A stretch of 34,841 nucleotides of DNA. Origin: Bacillota bacterium (GTDB taxonomy: Bacteria > Bacillota > Clostridia > Tissierellales > Peptoniphilaceae). Shown piece after piece: positions 23,544-32,853 of this stretch. The stretch's first letter is position 1; the number at the start of each line of letters is the position of its first letter. Where the stretch lies: assembly GCA_029003555.1 (NCBI GenBank), contig JAQYCE010000077.1, forward strand, positions 1-34,841. The letters are read 5' to 3'. A program made the translations under genes and the position numbers. The notes below the pieces were generated by a model, which saw only the letters and a program-made list of their open reading frames with translations, was not told the origin of the DNA and ran no database searches.

Positions 23544-24500
23544 ATGGAAATGAAGGAAGCCAAACAATCCAGTCTGCTCAACGCCCTGCTCGCGGCCGGC
23601 CTGACGGTTGCCTTGTTCTATTTTACAACCACCGTCATGCCCTTTCTCCATGTCCTTCTTCTCTTTCCCTTCGTGACGCTTTATGTGTCGGAAGGGCCCA
23701 AGTGGACGGGCCTCTCCATGGTCCTGACCCTGGTCGCCGGGGGGATCCTGGTGGGTTGGGAGGAGACCCTGGTTCAGGCCATCTACTTTATCCCGGCCAG
23801 CCTCTGCATGGGGGAGATGATCCACCGGAAAAGCGAGCCCCGGGATGAGGTTCTTTTGACCTCCCTGGTCATTTTTGCCGCCGTTTTGGGTCAACTCTTT
23901 CTGGCTGACAAAATCGCCGGGACCTCCTGGTTTGAGTCGGTTCGACAGGGGATCCAGGCAGGGGTCGAAGGCCAACTGGCCAACCTGGGGAGCCAGGTGG
24001 AGGAAGCCGACCTGCCGGCCCTCCAGTACCAGGTCTCCGTCGCCATGGATATTCTGGTCCATTCCATCCCCGGCATCCTTTATGTTTCCAGCCTGATCAC
24101 CGCCCTGGTGACCGGCCTCCTTTCTCACTTTATTTCCCTGTCCAGCCACCTGGACGTCCGTCCCTTTGCCCTGGCGGACTTTGAACTTTCCCGTTTTTGG
24201 ACCCTGGTCCTGCTTGGGGCCCTGGCCCTGGGCTCTGTTTTTTCGGGAAACCCCTACTACGGAAATGCCGTCGTTGTCGCCCTCTCCCTCCTTCTCCTGA
24301 ACGGGATGGGCTACATCGACTTTCGTTTTCAATGGCGGATGATCCATTGGATGGGTCGTCTGATCCTATACTTCTTTTTCATTTTCCTGGTCCTTCCCGG
24401 TTTTCTGGCCCTCTTTTTGGGCATAGGGGACGGTCTTTTGGGCCTTCGGATGAAATTCAGAGAGAGAGGCCAAAACCATGGACAAAACTCCAACGAATAA
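23544..24500 (+). CDS. yybS: DUF2232 (YybS-like) membrane protein
   Basis: A 318-residue membrane protein with about seven or eight hydrophobic segments, corresponding to B. subtilis YybS (DUF2232), whose function is unknown. Identification rests on the hydrophobic layout, the late NGMGYIDFRFQWRM and GxGDGLLGLRMKFR segments, and above all the gene order yybS-gdpP-rplI-dnaB, conserved in Firmicutes. AAAAGGAG precedes the ATG. The last 23 bases overlap gdpP. Confidence 0.75.
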   Translation: MEMKEAKQSSLLNALLAAGLTVALFYFTTTVMPFLHVLLLFPFVTLYVSEGPKWTGLSMVLTLVAGGILVGWEETLVQAIYFIPASLCMGEMIHRKSEPRDEVLLTSLVIFAAVLGQLFLADKIAGTSWFESVRQGIQAGVEGQLANLGSQVEEADLPALQYQVSVAMDILVHSIPGILYVSSLITALVTGLLSHFISLSSHLDVRPFALADFELSRFWTLVLLGALALGSVFSGNPYYGNAVVVALSLLLLNGMGYIDFRFQWRMIHWMGRLILYFFFIFLVLPGFLALFLGIGDGLLGLRMKFRERGQNHGQNSNE

Positions 24501-26493
24501 AAACCACCAGGCGATCCAGATGGCTCAGTCCAAGCTGATTTTAGCCCCTCTGGCGACCCTGGTCCTGTCCCTCCTCCTCTTCATCCTCCACCCCCTGGCC
24601 GGGATTTTCGGCCTGGTCTTGACGGTCTTTTCCTACCTGGCCGCCTCCCGGATGGAAGAAGAGAGCCGGCAGAGGGCCCGGGTGGCCGTCGAGAACATGG
24701 ACAAGAATTTCGATGAAATCACCAAAAACGCCATCTTCCGGATGCCCTTCCCCATGGCCGTCCTTAATGAAGAAGGATCCTTCCTTTGGTATAACTCCCT
24801 TTTCAAGGAAGTTTTTCAGATTCAGACCTCCCTTTTAGGCCAATCCTACCGAAAGGCTATGGGGGAGATCTCCCTGGAGGGCCTGGGCCAAAACAAGGAA
24901 GCCTTCCCACTGACTGTGGGATCCTCCCACTACCGCTTCTACCACAATGTGACCTCGGAGGATAAGGAGGATTGCCTCTACCTTCTTTACGGCGTGGACG
25001 ATACCCACGAGAAGGCCATGGAGACCAAGTACGAAGACAACAAGCTGGTCATCTTCTCCATCTTCTTTGATAACTATGATGAGGTCCGGTCCAAGACCTC
25101 CGAGCAGGACCGTCCCTTGCTGACGGCCCAGGTCGACCGGCTCATGAATGCCTATGCCGGCGAACTCGAAGCCGTCTGCATCAAATATGAGAACGACCGC
25201 TACATCCTCATCACCAGCCAGGCTATGCTGGACAAGGCCAGGAAGGAGAACTTCCACATCCTGGACGACATCAAGACCATCGAAGGCACGGGAATCACCC
25301 CCACCCTGTCCCTGGGCATTGCCTACGGGGAGCTGACCCCCCAGGAGATTTGGACCGAATCCCGCCAGGCCATGGACATTGCCCTATCCCGGGGCGGGGA
25401 CCAGGCCGTTCTCAAGTCGGGGGACCAGCTGGACTACTATGGGGGGAAGAACCAGGCCACCCAGCGCTTCACCAAGGTCAAGGCCCGGGTCATGTCCAAC
25501 ACCATCCGGTCCTTTATCCTCAACTCTGACCGGACCTTCATCATGGGCCACGAAAACCCCGACATGGACTCCCTGGGCGCCTGCCTGGGCATGGCGGCCT
25601 TCGCCAATTCGGTGGGTGGCAAGCCCTATATCGTCCTGGGTGAGGTGTCGCCGGCAGTGGAGAATCTCTATAAGAAGGTCATGGAGGAGCTCCCGGAAGC
25701 GGATGAACTCATCATCAGCCCGGAAGAGGCCATGGACCGGCGGACCGACTCCTCCATCATCATCGTGGTCGACAACCACCGCCACGATTCCACCGCCGCC
25801 CCGGCCCTCCTGGACCAGGGCAATCGGATCATCATCATCGACCACCACCGGAGAGGGGCCGACTACATCCACGATGCGGAGATTTCCTACATTGAGCCCT
25901 ATGCCTCATCAGCCTCCGAGATGGTCACCGAGCTCATTTCCTACTTGGACACCAGTCCCAAGCTTCCCAGGGTCGTTGCTGAGGGACTTTTGGCTGGGAT
26001 CACCGTGGATACCAAGGATTTCTACTACCAGACCGGGACCCGGACCTTCGAGGCCGCTGCCTATCTCAAGCGCCAGGGGGCCGACTCCATTGTCATTAAA
26101 CAGCTCTTCCAGGATGATTTCACCCTGACCCAGTACCGGTCGGAGATCTTGGCCAGCGCCATCCAATTTGAACACCAGACCATGATCGGGCGCTTCGAGC
26201 GGAAGCTGGAGGGGACCACCCTGGTGGCTTCCCAGGCGGCTGACGAACTCATGGGGATCCGGGGGGTGGAAGCCTCCTTTGTCCTCTGCTATGTGGGGGA
26301 TAAGGTCCATATTTCCGCCCGGTCCTTCGGGGACGTTTCCGTCCAGCTCATCATGGAAGCCCTAGGCGGGGGCGGACACCTGACCGCAGCTGCCACCCAA
26401 GTTGAAGCCACGATGGATGAGGCGGAAGAAAAGCTCAAAGAAGCCATCCATAACTATTTTAAGGAGGAAGACGATGAAAGCCATTTTGCTTAA
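24478..26493 (+). CDS. gdpP: cyclic-di-AMP phosphodiesterase GdpP
   Basis: A 671-residue membrane phosphodiesterase hydrolysing c-di-AMP to pApA. Two N-terminal membrane helices (about 20-58) are followed by a PAS-like domain (about 85-170), a degenerate GGDEF domain ending [10 protein letters not shown], and DHH-DHHA1 catalytic domains. Active-site motifs: GHENPDMDS with His358, Asp362 and Asp364; [12 protein letters not shown] at 455-457; and GGGGH at 630-634. It overlaps yybS by 23 bases and rplI by 20 bases, implying tightly coupled expression. c-di-AMP controls potassium and osmolyte balance and cell-wall stress in Firmicutes. Confidence 0.95.
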   Translation: MDKTPTNKNHQAIQMAQSKLILAPLATLVLSLLLFILHPLAGIFGLVLTVFSYLAASRMEEESRQRARVAVENMDKNFDEITKNAIFRMPFPMAVLNEEGSFLWYNSLFKEVFQIQTSLLGQSYRKAMGEISLEGLGQNKEAFPLTVGSSHYRFYHNVTSEDKEDCLYLLYGVDDTHEKAMETKYEDNKLVIFSIFFDNYDEVRSKTSEQDRPLLTAQVDRLMNAYAGELEAVCIKYENDRYILITSQAMLDKARKENFHILDDIKTIEGTGITPTLSLGIAYGELTPQEIWTESRQAMDIALSRGGDQAVLKSGDQLDYYGGKNQATQRFTKVKARVMSNTIRSFILNSDRTFIMGHENPDMDSLGACLGMAAFANSVGGKPYIVLGEVSPAVENLYKKVMEELPEADELIISPEEAMDRRTDSSIIIVVDNHRHDSTAAPALLDQGNRIIIIDHHRRGADYIHDAEISYIEPYASSASEMVTELISYLDTSPKLPRVVAEGLLAGITVDTKDFYYQTGTRTFEAAAYLKRQGADSIVIKQLFQDDFTLTQYRSEILASAIQFEHQTMIGRFERKLEGTTLVASQAADELMGIRGVEASFVLCYVGDKVHISARSFGDVSVQLIMEALGGGGHLTAAATQVEATMDEAEEKLKEAIHNYFKEEDDESHFA

Positions 26494-26920
26494 AGACGTA
26501 GAGGGAACCGGGAAGGCAGGCGAGCTTGTCGACGTCAAGCCCGGTTATTTCAATAACTTTCTGGCCAAGCAGGGCCTGGCCCTCCAGGCCACCCCGGCTG
26601 TGATCAAAAAATGGAAACAGGCGGAAGCCCAGAAGGCCAAGGAAGAGGAAGCCCGCCGCCAGGAGGCCCTGAAATTGGACGAAAAAATCGGCCAATCCAA
26701 GGTTACCATCAAGGCCAGGGCCGGCGAGGGGGGCAAGCTCTTCGGCGCCGTCACCACCCAGGACATTGCGGATGCTTTGAAGAAACAGGTGGGGATTGAG
26801 ATGGACAAGAGAAAGATCGAGATTGCCGACCCCCTGAAAACTTTGGGCAGCCACAAGGTGGGCATCCGGATTTACCCGGAAATGGTCTCCCAGCTCCAGG
26901 TCTTTATCGAAGAGGCATAA
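26474..26920 (+). CDS. rplI: 50S ribosomal protein L9
   Basis: A 148-residue protein of the normal L9 length. The N-terminal domain [18 protein letters not shown] with [14 protein letters not shown] is diagnostic; a long charged connecting helix and the C-terminal rRNA-binding domain ([12 protein letters not shown]) follow. ATG 26474 has AAGGAGG inside the end of gdpP; earlier in-frame codons belong to the overlap. L9 binds 23S rRNA near the L1 stalk and supports reading-frame fidelity. Confidence 0.96.
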   Translation: MKAILLKDVEGTGKAGELVDVKPGYFNNFLAKQGLALQATPAVIKKWKQAEAQKAKEEEARRQEALKLDEKIGQSKVTIKARAGEGGKLFGAVTTQDIADALKKQVGIEMDKRKIEIADPLKTLGSHKVGIRIYPEMVSQLQVFIEEA

Positions 26921-26921
26921 G

Positions 26922-28295
26922 ATGGCCGACCAAGAGAAGAAGCTTACACAGCCTGCGAACCTGGACGCCGAGCGTGCGGTTCTGGGCTGTATTTTTTACA
27001 ACAACCCCGATATCAATATTGTCAGCCAAAAGCTCCTTCCTGAAGATTTCTACCACCCCCAGCATGTTGAGGTCTATGAGGCCATGCTGGCACTTTCGGG
27101 TGCCCATGAGCCCATCGACTACACCACCCTTAAAGAAGAATTGACCAAGCGGAAGACCCTGAGCGAAGAGGAAATTCTCAACCTCCTCCTCTCCCTGGGC
27201 TCGCCCAACTACTATTCTTCCCGGATCAACAGCTACATCGATATCGTCAAGAAAAACGCCAACCTCCGGGCTCTAATTGCTTTCGGAGAGGACATCCGCC
27301 GCCGGTCCTTTGACGGGTCGGAGGGCCCCGATGCCATCCTGGAGTCTGCGGAAAGCCGACTTCTGGAGATCAATGAGGATCGGCTCTACACCGGATTGAC
27401 CCCCTTGAGCGAGACCATGGACGCCACCCTGGCCAAGGTCTTCGACCTCTCCCTCCACAAGGGGGATCTGACGGGGATCACGACCGGCTACCGGGATTTG
27501 GATGAGACCCTGTCGGGCTTCCAGGCCTCCGACCTCATCCTCCTGGCTGCCCGGCCTTCCATGGGAAAGACTTCCTTAGGCCTGAACATGGCCTACCATG
27601 CGGCCCGCTTCCAGGACAAGGAAGGGATCCATCCCTATAAGGTGGCGGTTTTTTCCCTGGAAATGTCCAAGCTCCAGCTCTCCCAGCGCCTCCTCTCCAT
27701 GGCTACGGGAATCAACCTCAAGAAGATTATCTCCGGCGACCTGGAGGCCGACAGGGATTTCGACATCCTGACCCGGGGGGTGGACCAGCTTAAGGACCTG
27801 TCCATCTATATTGATGACACCTCCTCCCTTTCGGTCCAGGCCCTCCGGTCCAAGTGCCGGCGGCTCAAGATGGAAACCGGGCTGGACCTGGTGGTCATCG
27901 ACTACCTCCAGCTCATGACCGTGGATGACGGACGGCGGAATGAGAACCGTCAACAGGAGATCACCACCATCTCCCGGGGGCTCAAGGCCCTGGCCAAGGA
28001 GATGGACTGCCCGGTCCTGGCCCTCTCCCAGCTCTCCCGTAAGACGGAGTCCCGGGAAGGTTCCCGGCCGGTCATGTCGGATATGAGAGAGTCGGGGGCC
28101 ATCGAGCAGGATGCTGACGTGGTTCTCCTCCTCTACCGGGAAGACTACTACAATCCCGACACCGACCACCCCAATATCACCGAGCTGACCATCGCCAAGC
28201 ACCGGAACGGACCGACGGGCAAGGTCAACCTCTACTTCAAGAAAGAGCAGACCATGTTCTATTCGGTGGACTATAAAGAGGGGCCGGACGCCTAG
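26922..28295 (+). CDS. dnaB: replicative DNA helicase DnaB
   Basis: A 457-residue hexameric 5'-3' helicase of the replication fork (DnaC in B. subtilis naming). The N-terminal domain starts PANLDAERAVLGCIF; the RecA-like domain has Walker A ARPSMGKTS near residue 210, the SLEMS motif, Walker B LVVIDYLQLM, and the late LSQLSRKTE and MSDMRESGAIEQDADVV blocks. It starts one base after the rplI stop. No intein is present at the usual P-loop or H3 insertion sites. Confidence 0.97.
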   Translation: MADQEKKLTQPANLDAERAVLGCIFYNNPDINIVSQKLLPEDFYHPQHVEVYEAMLALSGAHEPIDYTTLKEELTKRKTLSEEEILNLLLSLGSPNYYSSRINSYIDIVKKNANLRALIAFGEDIRRRSFDGSEGPDAILESAESRLLEINEDRLYTGLTPLSETMDATLAKVFDLSLHKGDLTGITTGYRDLDETLSGFQASDLILLAARPSMGKTSLGLNMAYHAARFQDKEGIHPYKVAVFSLEMSKLQLSQRLLSMATGINLKKIISGDLEADRDFDILTRGVDQLKDLSIYIDDTSSLSVQALRSKCRRLKMETGLDLVVIDYLQLMTVDDGRRNENRQQEITTISRGLKALAKEMDCPVLALSQLSRKTESREGSRPVMSDMRESGAIEQDADVVLLLYREDYYNPDTDHPNITELTIAKHRNGPTGKVNLYFKKEQTMFYSVDYKEGPDA

Positions 28296-28322
28296 TGGGC
28301 CGGCCAAGCAGAAAGGCTTGCC

Positions 28323-29159
28323 ATGAAACTTCAATTTGATTTGTCTTCGGTGGACTTCCGGGTCACGCCGGTTGAAAATCTTTTTCTACAAACCTATCTT
28401 CCTTTAGCCGATGGCAATGCCCTCAAGGTCTACCTCTATGGATGGAAGGCCGCCTACCAGGCGGAGCGGCCCACCCTCTCCGACGGGGATATTGCCCAGG
28501 CCCTGTCCATGACGGACGAGGAGGTGGTCGACGCCCTCAACTACTGGATCGACCAGGGCCTGGTGGAGGAGGATCGCCAGGAGGGCCACCCCGTCTTCCG
28601 CTTCAAGTCCATCCTCCTCCTTTATGCGGGGATTGATGAGGCCAGGGAAGAGGAGTCTGACCCTGCCCCCCTTCCCGCCGAAGATCCGGATCCGGCCGCC
28701 TTCCTGACCCCGGACGACCGGGCCCGGAAGACCATGATGGACGACCTGGAGGACTTCCTTTCAGAAGGCCATACCTACCGGGTCCGGCTCAAGGCCAATG
28801 AAATCCAGGCCATCCACCAGGTTCTGAACAACTACCAGCTGAGCCCGGATTTTTATCTCTATGCCTATAAAAAAGCGGTCAACCATGCCGAAGCCTCATC
28901 CCGGTCCTTCAACTATGTGACCGTTATCGTGGAGAATTGGGTTCGCTTTGAAGGGATTACCGACAAGGAGGCTCTGGATAAATTCCTGGACAAGGAAGCC
29001 CGGGACAAGGAGGGCAAGGAAGGCCGGCGACCCGGCCCGAAGAAAGAGGGGGCGGAGAACACCTCCCAAAGCAAGAAGATGTCCCGGAAGGACCGGGAGG
29101 AATGGGTCAAGGAGGCCATGGAGAAGTCCAGGCGGCGTTCGCTAAGGGGGAATGAGTGA
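28323..29159 (+). CDS. DnaD domain replication protein
   Basis: A 278-residue protein with an N-terminal winged-helix region (NALKVYLYGWKAAYQ... MTDEEVVDALNYWIDQGLVE) and a DnaD C-terminal domain (about 140-215), where VRLKANEIQAIHQVL and the closing RSFNYVTVIVENW correspond to the YxxxI..NW pattern of DnaD/DnaB2 domains. The tail is highly charged (Lys/Glu/Arg). DnaD-type proteins open DNA and help load the helicase in Firmicutes; position between dnaB helicase and the DnaI-like loader supports that role. AGAAAGG is the ribosome site. Confidence 0.85.
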   Translation: MKLQFDLSSVDFRVTPVENLFLQTYLPLADGNALKVYLYGWKAAYQAERPTLSDGDIAQALSMTDEEVVDALNYWIDQGLVEEDRQEGHPVFRFKSILLLYAGIDEAREEESDPAPLPAEDPDPAAFLTPDDRARKTMMDDLEDFLSEGHTYRVRLKANEIQAIHQVLNNYQLSPDFYLYAYKKAVNHAEASSRSFNYVTVIVENWVRFEGITDKEALDKFLDKEARDKEGKEGRRPGPKKEGAENTSQSKKMSRKDREEWVKEAMEKSRRRSLRGNE

Positions 29160-30127
29160 TGGATGTACATGAGATTTTAGCTGCCCGGCGGAAGAGGGCG
29201 GAGGGGGACCGGGAGGAGCGAGTCCGGGCCCTCTATCGTGACCACCCGGACCTGGCGGACCTCCAGGAGGAAAAAATCCGGCTGGGCAAGGATATGGTCC
29301 AGGCTGTTCTTGCCGGAGATAAGGAGAGAGCAGGGGAGGACCGGGAGAAGATGGAGGAGGTGGGCAAGGCCTTTGACCGGGCCCTCCAAGCCCTCCGCCT
29401 CCCGGCTGACTATCTGGAGGTCCACTATGCCTGCCCTGACTGTCAGGATACGGGCTTTGTGGACGGGGTGTCCTGCCACTGCCGGAACCTCTTGGTCCTC
29501 AACAAGCTTTATGAGAAATCCTCCATCGGCGACCTCCTCCGCCGTCAGAACTTCGACCACTTCGACCTGGACCTTTTCCGGAAAGACCGCCAGGAGGGGG
29601 AGGACCTTTCTCCCTATGAGAATATGAAGGCCATCCTCAAGGACATCCGGGAGGACTACATCCCCTATTTTGGGGATAAATCGCCTTCCCTTTATTTCTT
29701 CGGCCGGGTGGGGACGGGCAAGACCTACCTGGTCAACGCTATCGCCAAGGCCCTCCTGGACCAGGGAAAGACCGTCTTCTACCAAACCTCCTATGACCTC
29801 CTGGAATTTATGGTGGACTATTCCTTCACCCGCCAGGAAGACCGGGGGGGCTTGAAGGAAAAACGGGACTATATCTTTGATGCAGACCTTTTGGTCATCG
29901 ACGACCTGGGGACGGAGAACATCAACTCCATGACCAAGTCGGCTCTCTTTGAGGTGATCAATGGCCGGATGATTCGTCAGAAGCCGACCATTATCTCCTC
30001 CAACCTCCAACCCTATGAGTTGGGCAAGCGCTACGATGACCGAATCTTTTCCCGGATCGGGAACGAATACATCCTTTATGAGGTTTATGGATCCGATTTG
30101 CGGGGAAACCCGGGCCGGAAGGCCTAG
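29159..30127 (+). CDS. DnaI/DnaC-like helicase loader ATPase
   Basis: A 322-residue AAA+ ATPase expected to load the DnaB helicase. An N-terminal helical part is followed by a zinc-binding module (Cys92, Cys95, Cys106, Cys108), then Walker A GRVGTGKTY near residue 183, Walker B LLVIDDLGTE and sensor IISSNLQP, with the arginine finger region DRIFSRIGN. The ATG overlaps the dnaD-like stop (TGATG); a GTG one codon earlier is also possible. It ends the helicase operon core and is followed 12 bases later by nnrE. Confidence 0.9.
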   Translation: MDVHEILAARRKRAEGDREERVRALYRDHPDLADLQEEKIRLGKDMVQAVLAGDKERAGEDREKMEEVGKAFDRALQALRLPADYLEVHYACPDCQDTGFVDGVSCHCRNLLVLNKLYEKSSIGDLLRRQNFDHFDLDLFRKDRQEGEDLSPYENMKAILKDIREDYIPYFGDKSPSLYFFGRVGTGKTYLVNAIAKALLDQGKTVFYQTSYDLLEFMVDYSFTRQEDRGGLKEKRDYIFDADLLVIDDLGTENINSMTKSALFEVINGRMIRQKPTIISSNLQPYELGKRYDDRIFSRIGNEYILYEVYGSDLRGNPGRKA

Positions 30128-30139
30128 AAGGGAGGAAGC

Positions 30140-30817
30140 ATGCGGGCGGTAAGCGGAGAGGAAATGCGGCGGATTGACCACTATGCCATCGAGCAGCTGG
30201 AAATCCCCTCCATTGTCCTCATGGAAAATGCAGCACGAGCGGCCATGGACCAGGTGGACCTGGACCGCCGGCATTCTTTCGCCATCTTTTGCGGGATGGG
30301 GAACAACGGGGGCGACGGCTTGGCCATGGGCCGAAACCTCATGAGCCGGGGCAAGCGGGTCCGCTTCTACCTGGTGGGGTCTCTGGAAAAGGCCAGCCCT
30401 GACTTCATGACCAACTACCGGATCCTCCAGCACATGGGGGCTGACCTTCGCTTCCTGGAAACCCTGGGCCAGGTCCAAGACCTTCCCCGGGAGCTCCAGG
30501 ACTTCAACACCCTGATCGACGCCCTCTTCGGCACCGGCCTCAACCGCCCCCTCCGGGATATGGCCCCGGTCATCATCGAAATCATGAACGAGTCCCGGAT
30601 CTTCACCATTTCCCTGGACATGCCCTCCGGCCTGGATGCCACCACCGGCCAGTCCTATGGGGCCGACGTCCAGGCCTCCGCCGTCCTCACCTTCGAATGC
30701 ATGAAGGAAGGGTTGGAAAAACTTGCTTCACGAGGGGTCCCCGTCCGGGTCCTCCCCATCGGCATCCCCCGACAGGCTAAGGCCTTTGTCCTGGGGGAGG
30801 ATTTTGACCGGGAATAG
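30140..30817 (+). CDS. nnrE: NAD(P)H-hydrate epimerase
   Basis: A 225-residue YjeF_N domain enzyme that epimerises damaged R- and S-NAD(P)HX so that the dehydratase NnrD can repair both. Here it is a stand-alone epimerase without the fused YjeF_C dehydratase domain common in bacteria. Motifs: VLMENAARA near residue 26, GMGNNGGDGLAMGR at 52-65, DALFGTGLNRPL and SLDMPSGLDATTG. GGGAGGA precedes the ATG. The dehydratase must be encoded elsewhere, if present. Confidence 0.92.
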   Translation: MRAVSGEEMRRIDHYAIEQLEIPSIVLMENAARAAMDQVDLDRRHSFAIFCGMGNNGGDGLAMGRNLMSRGKRVRFYLVGSLEKASPDFMTNYRILQHMGADLRFLETLGQVQDLPRELQDFNTLIDALFGTGLNRPLRDMAPVIIEIMNESRIFTISLDMPSGLDATTGQSYGADVQASAVLTFECMKEGLEKLASRGVPVRVLPIGIPRQAKAFVLGEDFDRE

Positions 30818-30848
30818 CTGGCTTGGGGGCTCATGTCGGCCCCTTGCG

Positions 30849-30877
30849 TTGACAAGGGCCCCCGACCATGGTAGTCT
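30849..30877 (+). promoter_or_regulatory. promoter of the TPP riboswitch transcript
   Basis: A perfect TTGACA (30849-30854) and TAGTCT (30872-30877) are separated by 17 bases. Transcription would start just before the riboswitch. An imperfect palindrome (CCCTTG/CAAGGG) overlaps the -35 box. Confidence 0.6.
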
Positions 30878-30887
30878 TAGTTGAACT

Positions 30888-30975
30888 GAATGAGCGTAGG
30901 GGAGCTTTTGCTGAGAACGGTAGGACCGGACCCGCAACCTGACCTGGGTAATGCCAGCGTAGGCCGACGTCAAAT
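30888..30975 (+). ncRNA. TPP riboswitch (THI element)
   Basis: The conserved thi-box core is complete and in order: GGGGAGC (30899-30905), GCTGAGA (30910-30916), GGACCC, ACCTGACCTGGGTAATGCC and AGCGTAGG (30956-30963). Pyrophosphate- and pyrimidine-binding arms are both present. It binds thiamine pyrophosphate and, with the terminator 13 bases downstream, should switch the transporter genes off when thiamine is sufficient. Confidence 0.95.
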
Positions 30976-30987
30976 GGATGGATTTCC

Positions 30988-31016
30988 GTCTTCTCCCTGT
31001 GGAGGAGACTTTTTTT
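30988..31016 (+). terminator. riboswitch-controlled terminator
   Basis: GTCTTCTCC (30988-30996) pairs with GGAGGAGAC (31001-31009), nine pairs including one G-U, with a CTGT loop and seven T after it. It lies between the TPP aptamer and the permease start. Confidence 0.9.
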
Positions 31017-31029
31017 ATGGAGGAAAGGG

Positions 31030-32853
31030 ATGAAGAAGACCGGGAAGTATTTCAAATCAGTCATGGGGATCGTCTTGGTCCTCCTCCTTTGGCAGCTGGT
31101 TTCCAGCCTCCATCCCATGGGGAAATTCATGCTGCCGGGGCCCATCGATGTCTTCCGCTCCTTTGTGGACCATTGGCCCCTGATGCGCCACCATGCGGGA
31201 ACCACCCTTCTGGAGGCCGCCATCGGCCTGGCCATCGGGGTCAGCCTGGGCTTTGTCTTTGCCCTCCTCATGGAGCGTTTCCCCCTTCTCTATGACATGT
31301 TCTATCCGGTCCTGATCATCAGCCAGACTATCCCCACCGTGGCCATTGCCCCCCTTCTCGTCATTTGGTTCGGCTTCGACCTCCTGCCTAAGGTCATCAT
31401 CGTCGTGATCTCCACCCTCTTCCCCATCACCATCGGCCTACTGGATGGATTTCACGCCATCGACCCGGACTACATCCAGCTCCTCGATTCCATGGGGGCC
31501 AGTCACGGCCAGATGTTCCGCTATATCAAGCTCCCCTTTGCCCAGAGCCACTTTTTCTCGGGCCTCCGGATCGCTGTGACCTACTCCATCGTCGGGGCGG
31601 TCATCGCCGAGTGGTTGGGCGGCAATGACGGACTGGGGGTCTATATGACCCGGGCGAGGAAGTCCTATTCCTATGATGAGATGTTCGCCATCATCATTTT
31701 TATCACCGCCCTCAGCCTTCTCCTGATGGCCGGGGTCAACCTATTGGAAGGGCTTGTTATGCCCTGGAAAAGAAAGGAAGTCATCATGACAAAGAAAAAA
31801 TTGGGCTACCTCCTCATGGCCCTCATGTTGGTCGTCTTTACGGCCTGCGGGTCCAAGCAGGGCCAGGATACCCCCGCCTCCTCCGGTGAAAGCGAAAGCC
31901 AATCCAGCCAATCCGAGGAAACGAGCGGAGAAGAAAAGGAAATGACCAAGCTGACCTTCGTTCTGGACTACACCCCCAACACCAACCATACCGGGATCTA
32001 TGTGGCCCAGAAGCTGGGTTATTTCAAGGACGAGGGTCTGGAAGTCGACATCATCCAGCCGCCCGAAGACGGCGCTCCCGCCCTGGTGGCCGCCGGAAAT
32101 GCCCAGTTCGGCGTGGACTACCAGGACACCATCGGCCCGGCCTTTGCCCGGGAGAACCCCCTGCCCGTGACCAACATCGCCGCATTAATCCAGCACAATA
32201 CCTCCGGCCTGATTTCCTTAAAGGAAAATCCGGTCAACCGGCCCAAGGATCTGGAAGGCAAGACCTATGCCAGCTGGGGCCTGCCCATTGAACAGGCCAT
32301 GGTCAAGGACGTCATCAAGAAGGACGGGGGCGATCCCGATAAGCTGAACATCATCACCGGGAGTGCCGCCTCTATTTTCTCCATGGCCGAGTCTGACTAT
32401 CAGGCCATCTGGGTCTTCTATGCCTGGGACGGGATTGCCGCCAAAGTCAAGAACATTGACTCCGTCTACTTCCCCTTCCGGGACTTCAACGAAACCTTCG
32501 ACTACTATACGCCGACCCTGATCGCCAACAACGACTATCTCAAGGAAAATCCGGAGATCGCCAAGGCCTTCCTCCGGGCGGTGGAAAAGGGCTACAAGTA
32601 TGCCATCGAAAATCCGGAGAAGGCCGCGGAGATCCTTGTCGAAGCCGCACCGGAGCTGGATAAGGACGTGGTTGTCGAAAGTCAGAAATACCTGGCCGAC
32701 AAGTACATTGATGATGCCCCCTACTGGGGTCAAATCGATAAGGACCGTTGGAACCGCTTCTACACCTGGCTCTACCAGGAGAAGTTGATCGAAAAAGAAA
32801 TTCCGGCCGATTTCGGCTTCACCAACGAATACCTCCCCGGATCCCAGAAATGA
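31030..32853 (+). CDS. thiamine-precursor ABC permease fused to substrate-binding lipoprotein
   Basis: One 607-residue frame encodes two proteins that are normally separate. Residues 1-252 are an ABC permease of the SsuC/ThiX type with about six membrane segments and the EAA loop (SMGASHGQMFRYIKLP, near 157-172). Residues 253-607 are a complete lipoprotein: MTKKKLGYLLMALML signal, lipobox FTAC with Cys273, a Ser/Glu-rich linker, then an NMT1/THI5-like (ThiY) domain beginning FVLDYTPNTNHTGIYVA, which binds formylaminopyrimidine or HMP. The internal ATG at 31786 has AAAGGAAG six bases upstream, exactly what a separate gene would have; only a stop codon is missing. Either a true fusion or two products by internal initiation is possible. 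The TPP riboswitch upstream supports thiamine-precursor import. Confidence 0.88.
   Translation: MKKTGKYFKSVMGIVLVLLLWQLVSSLHPMGKFMLPGPIDVFRSFVDHWPLMRHHAGTTLLEAAIGLAIGVSLGFVFALLMERFPLLYDMFYPVLIISQTIPTVAIAPLLVIWFGFDLLPKVIIVVISTLFPITIGLLDGFHAIDPDYIQLLDSMGASHGQMFRYIKLPFAQSHFFSGLRIAVTYSIVGAVIAEWLGGNDGLGVYMTRARKSYSYDEMFAIIIFITALSLLLMAGVNLLEGLVMPWKRKEVIMTKKKLGYLLMALMLVVFTACGSKQGQDTPASSGESESQSSQSEETSGEEKEMTKLTFVLDYTPNTNHTGIYVAQKLGYFKDEGLEVDIIQPPEDGAPALVAAGNAQFGVDYQDTIGPAFARENPLPVTNIAALIQHNTSGLISLKENPVNRPKDLEGKTYASWGLPIEQAMVKDVIKKDGGDPDKLNIITGSAASIFSMAESDYQAIWVFYAWDGIAAKVKNIDSVYFPFRDFNETFDYYTPTLIANNDYLKENPEIAKAFLRAVEKGYKYAIENPEKAAEILVEAAPELDKDVVVESQKYLADKYIDDAPYWGQIDKDRWNRFYTWLYQEKLIEKEIPADFGFTNEYLPGSQK
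31774..31788 (+). promoter_or_regulatory. internal ribosome binding site and ATG for the lipoprotein part
   Basis: AAAGGAAG followed by TCATC and ATG (31786-31788) lies in frame within the permease-binding protein ORF, directly before the lipoprotein signal peptide. It suggests that an independent lipoprotein can be made from the same mRNA. Confidence 0.55.

Noticed and set aside
29177..30478. 433-codon antisense frame opposite the DnaI-like and nnrE genes
   Set aside because: Spans two real genes on the other strand and has no family features.
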